A program made the position numbers and the translations under genes. Of a stretch of DNA of 64,000 nucleotides, positions 60,591 through 64,000 are shown piece after piece. The stretch spans positions 1,453,501 to 1,517,500 of the forward strand of contig NZ_CP030059.1 of the NCBI RefSeq assembly GCF_015291745.1. Direction: 5' to 3'. The stretch's first letter is position 1. Each line of letters starts with the position of its first letter. The notes beneath the pieces were generated by a model. It saw nothing but the letters and a program-made list of their open reading frames with translations. It did not search any database and was not told the origin of the DNA. The DNA is from Bradyrhizobium sp. CCBAU 53351 (GTDB lineage Bacteria > Pseudomonadota > Alphaproteobacteria > Rhizobiales > Xanthobacteraceae).

Positions 60591-61385
60591 ATGCCCAAAT
60601 TCCTACGCATCGGAGTCCTTCAGTCGAACGTGTCGGGATACACGTCGAAGGCGTGGTGCGTCCGGCGCGCTGGCTCGGTGGTCTTCCTGAAGTGGGGAGC
60701 CGTCGAGGTCCATGGCGCCGGCGACGGGCGAAGGGTCTATTGGACGCGCCTGCCGCAGGAGAAGACGGTTCGCTGCGGCACGGTGCAGCGCGCCCAGGAC
60801 TATGCCAAGGCCGCGATCGCCCGGCGCCGCAGTCATCGCTACGAACCGCTGGCCGGACCGATCGCGCCTCGGCGCCGATCAGCCGAGCGCAGCGCCGAGC
60901 TCAAGCAGGCGCTCGCCACCATCCTGATCGTCGATATCGTCCGCTCCACCGAAAAGGCCGCAAAGCTCGGCGATGCGCGCTGGACGAAAATCATGGGCCA
61001 CTATTACGCGGCGGTCCGCAAGGAGTTGAAGAGCACGCGCGGCAAGGAAGTGGTGACGACCGGTGACGGCGTGCTGGCGACATTCAAGGCGCCGGCATCC
61101 GGCATCCGTTGCGCGACCGCGATCCAGAAGGCCGTGCGCACGCTGGGGCTCGACATCAGGGTCGGGCTGCATGCGGGCGAGTATAGCATGAGCGGGGGCG
61201 AGATGGTCGGTCTCGCGTTTCACATCGGCACGCGCGTCGCCGCCAAGGCGCGCGCCGGCGAGGTCCTGGTCTCGAGCGCGGTCAAGGACCTGATGGCGCG
61301 ATCCGAGATCCGCTTCAGGGACCACGGCGTGCACCAGCTCAAGGGCGTTCCGGCGCGGTGGCGGCTGTACCGGGTCGAGGATTGA
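60591..61385 (+). CDS. WGR-like domain fused to a class III cyclase domain
   Basis: A 264-residue cytosolic protein. The first 85 residues follow the WGR pattern (FLRIGVLQ, TSKAWCVRRAGSVVFLKWGAV, KTVRCGTVQRAQDYAKAAIA, Arg/His end). The cyclase homology domain starts at about residue 108 with metal Asp in ILIVDIVRSTEKAAKLGD and VVTTGDGVLATF. The transition-state Asn is replaced in FHIGTRVAAKA, so activity may be low or different. ATG 60591 is chosen because earlier codons are not domain-like. Confidence 0.78.
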   Translation: MPKFLRIGVLQSNVSGYTSKAWCVRRAGSVVFLKWGAVEVHGAGDGRRVYWTRLPQEKTVRCGTVQRAQDYAKAAIARRRSHRYEPLAGPIAPRRRSAERSAELKQALATILIVDIVRSTEKAAKLGDARWTKIMGHYYAAVRKELKSTRGKEVVTTGDGVLATFKAPASGIRCATAIQKAVRTLGLDIRVGLHAGEYSMSGGEMVGLAFHIGTRVAAKARAGEVLVSSAVKDLMARSEIRFRDHGVHQLKGVPARWRLYRVED

Positions 61386-61541
61386 GTGGAACCGACGAAG
61401 CCCTCGCGCCGCGCGCGGAACTCGTTGACGCGACTGGCTTCTTCGGATTCGCGATCGCCGCGTTAAGGTCGGAGACACCAAGCGCCTTTACGGGTCCTTC
61501 GCCTCTCTGTTCTAGCCTTTGATGTGGCTGGGACAATCTCG

Positions 61542-64000
61542 ATGGGTTTCTTCGCGCGGCTTGGTGACGCTTTCGCGATCGGTGATACGACCGATCCGCT
61601 CGGCCGTTCGCTGCTCGTCGAGCAGTTCCGCGTGCTCCGCGAGCAGGTGCCGGTGCTTTATGCCGCGCTTCTGGTCAACAGCATCAGCGTAGGGCTGCTG
61701 CTTCCGGACACGGTCTCGGCGTGGCTGCGATTTGCCTTGCCAGCCGCTCTGCTGGCGGCCTGTCTGTTTCGGCTGGCCCAGTGGCTCCGGCTGAAGAAGG
61801 CCGATTTCACCGCCGAGGAAGCGTACCGGGAGCTCGCAAAGGTTCGTCTCGCCACGGTGGTGCTCAGCTCCAGCTTCGTGATCTGGATCCTGGCGCTGTT
61901 CATGGTGGTCGATCCCGGCCTGCGCGTGTCGGTCTCCCTGCTTCTCTTCATGGGCTGCGTCGGAACGGCTTACTGCCTCGGCAGCTTCCCGCCATCGTCC
62001 CGGCTGACGATGCTGATCGCGGGTGCACCGATCGCGACGCTGCTGCTGCTCTCCGGCGACGGGATGCTGGTCTCGGTCGGAATCAATCTGCTGGCGCTGC
62101 TCGTCCTGCTCGCCCGGATGATCAACACCAATTTCCGCTCCTTCGTGAATCTGGTCGAGACGCACGGACGGCTGTCCGAAGAGGGTGACCGCGCCCGGGC
62201 CGCAGAGCAGATTGCGACCGCGTTCGCGGAGCGCTTCGACAGGGCGCTCAACAACATGTCCCAGGGCCTCTGCTTCTTCGACGACGACCAGCGCCTGATC
62301 GTCTGCAACCGGCAATATCTCGAGGTCTACGATCTCGACCCGAAACGGGTCCGGCCGGGCATGAAGCTGAACGACATCGTCGATCTCCGCTATTCGGCCG
62401 GCAGCGCACCGAAGATGTCGAAGCAGGACTATCTGGCCTGGCGCAACAGCGATCCGGTGATCGCTGCGAATTCGGACACGACCGTGGAATTGACCAACGG
62501 ACGGATCGTGCGGATCCGGCATCGCCCGATGGAGGGGAAGGGCTGGGTCGCGACCCACGAGGACATCACGGAGCGCCATCGCACCGAGAGAGCACTCGCT
62601 GAGGCGGAAGCCTCTTTCCGCCTGCTCTTCGAAGAGAACCCGCTTCCGATGTGGGTGGTCGATGCGAAGACGCGCCGGCTCATTGCCGTGAATGGTGCGA
62701 TGTGCCGGCATTACGGCTATTCCCGCCAGGATCTCCTCGCGCTGTCCGAGCATCAGCTCGCCTATGGCGAGCAGCAAGCCGGAGCCGAGCGCGACTGCGA
62801 ATTGCACAGGACCGCCGGCGGCGAGGCGATCGAGGTCGTGATCGAATCCCGGCCGCTCGCCTATGAGGGACAGTCCGCCCATGTCTGCGTCGCCTTCGAC
62901 GTGACGGAGCGCAATCGGGCGCAGCAGAGGGTGAGTTATCTCGCGTGTCACGATGCGCTGACGGAACTGCCCAACAGGGCCGCTCTGGACCAGCATCTCG
63001 GCGCGGCGATCGAACGCGCGGAGATCACCGACAGCCCCTTCGCCGTGCTCTGCATCGATCTCGATCACTTCAAGGCGATCAACGACCGTTTCGGCCATGC
63101 CGTCGGCGACGCCGTGCTCTGCGAGGCCTCGCGGCGCCTGCAGGACGCCGCGCAAGGCTCCTACGTCGCGCGCGTCGGCGGCGACGAGTTCATCGGCATC
63201 ATCGACCGGTCGCCGCTGCCGGCAACGGCAGAGCTGCTTGCCACCAGGATGCGCGCTCAGTTCGAGCATCCGATCGAGGTCGACGGCCATGCGCTGAAGA
63301 TCGATCTCTGCGTCGGCATCGCGCTGTATCCGAGAGACGCCGACAATTCCGCTTCCCTGCTTGCGAACGCGGATGCCGCGCTGTATCGCGCCAAGCACGA
63401 CGGCCGGGGAGCCATCCGCCTGTTCACCAGCGCGATGGACCAGCAGCTGCGGGATCGCCGCGCGCTGGAGCACGATTTGCGCAATGCCGTCGAGCGCGGC
63501 GAGCTCTATCTGGAGTATCAGCCGCAGCAGCATCGGGACGGCACGCTCATGGCCTATGAGGCGCTGGTGCGCTGGCGGCATCCGGTGCGCGGGAGCATTC
63601 CTCCCGGCGCGTTCATTCCGATCGCGGAGCAGAGCGGCTCCATCGCGCAGATCGACGACTGGGTCCTGATGGAAGCGTGCCGGGAGGCGGCGTCATGGGA
63701 TCAGCCGCTCCGGGTGGCCGTCAACGTCTCCGCGGCGCAGTTTCGTCGGGAAAACCTCGACGGCCAGGTCCGCAGGGCGCTGCGGGACAGCGGGCTTCCG
63801 GCCGCGCGTCTCGAGCTCGAAATCACCGAAGGCGTCCTGATCGAGGACATGCCGCGGGCCAAGAGGACGATGCAATCGCTCAAGGCGCTGGGCATCCTGA
63901 TCGCGCTCGACGATTTCGGAACCGGATATTCGTCGCTGTCGTACCTCGAAGCGTTCCCGCTGGATCGCATCAAGATCGATCGATCCTTCGTCGCCTCGCT
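61542..64000 (+). CDS. Membrane PAS-GGDEF-EAL protein (c-di-GMP), cut by the right edge
   Basis: At least 819 codons are open to the window end. The N-terminal membrane region has about five helices (residues 40-200). Two PAS domains follow (about 225-345, with GLCFFDDDQRLIVCN; and about 350-470, with FEENPLPMWVVDAKT). The GGDEF active site is intact (RVGGDEFIGII, first Gly 546). The EAL domain follows (YEALVRWRHP, EAL at 673-675; LDDFGTGYSSL), also apparently intact. It would make and break c-di-GMP in response to a membrane or redox signal. The ATG 61542 opens MGFFARLGDAFAIGD. Confidence 0.93.
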   Translation, partial: MGFFARLGDAFAIGDTTDPLGRSLLVEQFRVLREQVPVLYAALLVNSISVGLLLPDTVSAWLRFALPAALLAACLFRLAQWLRLKKADFTAEEAYRELAKVRLATVVLSSSFVIWILALFMVVDPGLRVSVSLLLFMGCVGTAYCLGSFPPSSRLTMLIAGAPIATLLLLSGDGMLVSVGINLLALLVLLARMINTNFRSFVNLVETHGRLSEEGDRARAAEQIATAFAERFDRALNNMSQGLCFFDDDQRLIVCNRQYLEVYDLDPKRVRPGMKLNDIVDLRYSAGSAPKMSKQDYLAWRNSDPVIAANSDTTVELTNGRIVRIRHRPMEGKGWVATHEDITERHRTERALAEAEASFRLLFEENPLPMWVVDAKTRRLIAVNGAMCRHYGYSRQDLLALSEHQLAYGEQQAGAERDCELHRTAGGEAIEVVIESRPLAYEGQSAHVCVAFDVTERNRAQQRVSYLACHDALTELPNRAALDQHLGAAIERAEITDSPFAVLCIDLDHFKAINDRFGHAVGDAVLCEASRRLQDAAQGSYVARVGGDEFIGIIDRSPLPATAELLATRMRAQFEHPIEVDGHALKIDLCVGIALYPRDADNSASLLANADAALYRAKHDGRGAIRLFTSAMDQQLRDRRALEHDLRNAVERGELYLEYQPQQHRDGTLMAYEALVRWRHPVRGSIPPGAFIPIAEQSGSIAQIDDWVLMEACREAASWDQPLRVAVNVSAAQFRRENLDGQVRRALRDSGLPAARLELEITEGVLIEDMPRAKRTMQSLKALGILIALDDFGTGYSSLSYLEAFPLDRIKIDRSFVAS

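Noticed and set aside
61512..63581. 689-codon minus-strand open frame at the right end
   Set aside because: Antisense to the PAS-GGDEF-EAL gene, whose motifs are intact; composition is that of a shadow.

Overview
The window looks like a stretch of a Bradyrhizobium (or close Nitrobacteraceae relative) chromosome. The DNA is GC-rich with alphaproteobacterial gene content (CtrA, class III cyclases, RskA-type ECF module, DUF6894). It also carries several families of short palindromic repeats typical of that genus, one of which even encodes the tail of a protein (SPDGAQRNPG). I see no rRNA, tRNA, CRISPR array, insertion sequence or prophage. Genus assignment is inference from these features, not from a search.

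Layout: 0-3.7 kb holds a DUF350 operon end, the cell-cycle regulator ctrA with a GANTC-rich upstream region, and divergent fliI-fliJ. 3.8-7.3 kb holds an ECF sigma/anti-sigma pair, an AraC regulator and a small protein behind a general-stress-type promoter. flhA follows at 7.6-9.7 kb. 10-14.4 kb is a six-gene copper operon (Cys/His-rich secreted protein, lipoprotein, TolC/CusC-like channel, multicopper oxidase, cupredoxin, CusF-like protein). 14.6-21 kb has an MFS transporter, a TetR regulator and a PaoABC-like molybdenum aldehyde oxidoreductase operon. 23-39 kb is an amine and amino-acid region: two XRE-cupin regulators, an omega-transaminase, a DadA-like dehydrogenase, a polar amino acid ABC transporter, a PuuB-like oxidase, a gamma-glutamyltransferase, an acetylpolyamine amidohydrolase and a phosphopantetheinyl transferase, with a cytochrome-fused sugar dehydrogenase and an SMP-30 protein in between. 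40-46 kb holds surface and cell-wall genes (DUF6492, GH10 xylanase, flippase, L,D-transpeptidase).

46-50.6 kb is a TetR-controlled divergent cluster (Bug-type binding protein; carboxymuconolactone decarboxylase-like protein; SDR) with two excellent palindromic operators. 50.6-53.2 kb is the most striking system: a bufferin-type RiPP operon. It has a DUF2282 Cys-containing precursor, a DUF692/MNIO multinuclear iron oxidase, a DUF2063 partner and a DoxX membrane protein. It sits behind a GTAACG-N16-CGAA ECF-type promoter and a leader hairpin, and by family knowledge is a copper-buffering natural-product system. 53.5-64 kb is rich in second-messenger proteins: three class III nucleotide cyclases and a GGDEF-EAL protein running off the right edge. 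Between them lie HutD, a TetR/redoxin pair, an SDR with a non-canonical active site, and an EamA transporter broken by one in-frame TAG.

Four coding regions are easily missed: 52-aa (22829-22987), 58-aa (33970-34146) and possibly 29-aa (39710-39799) small proteins, and the edge-truncated GGDEF-EAL gene.
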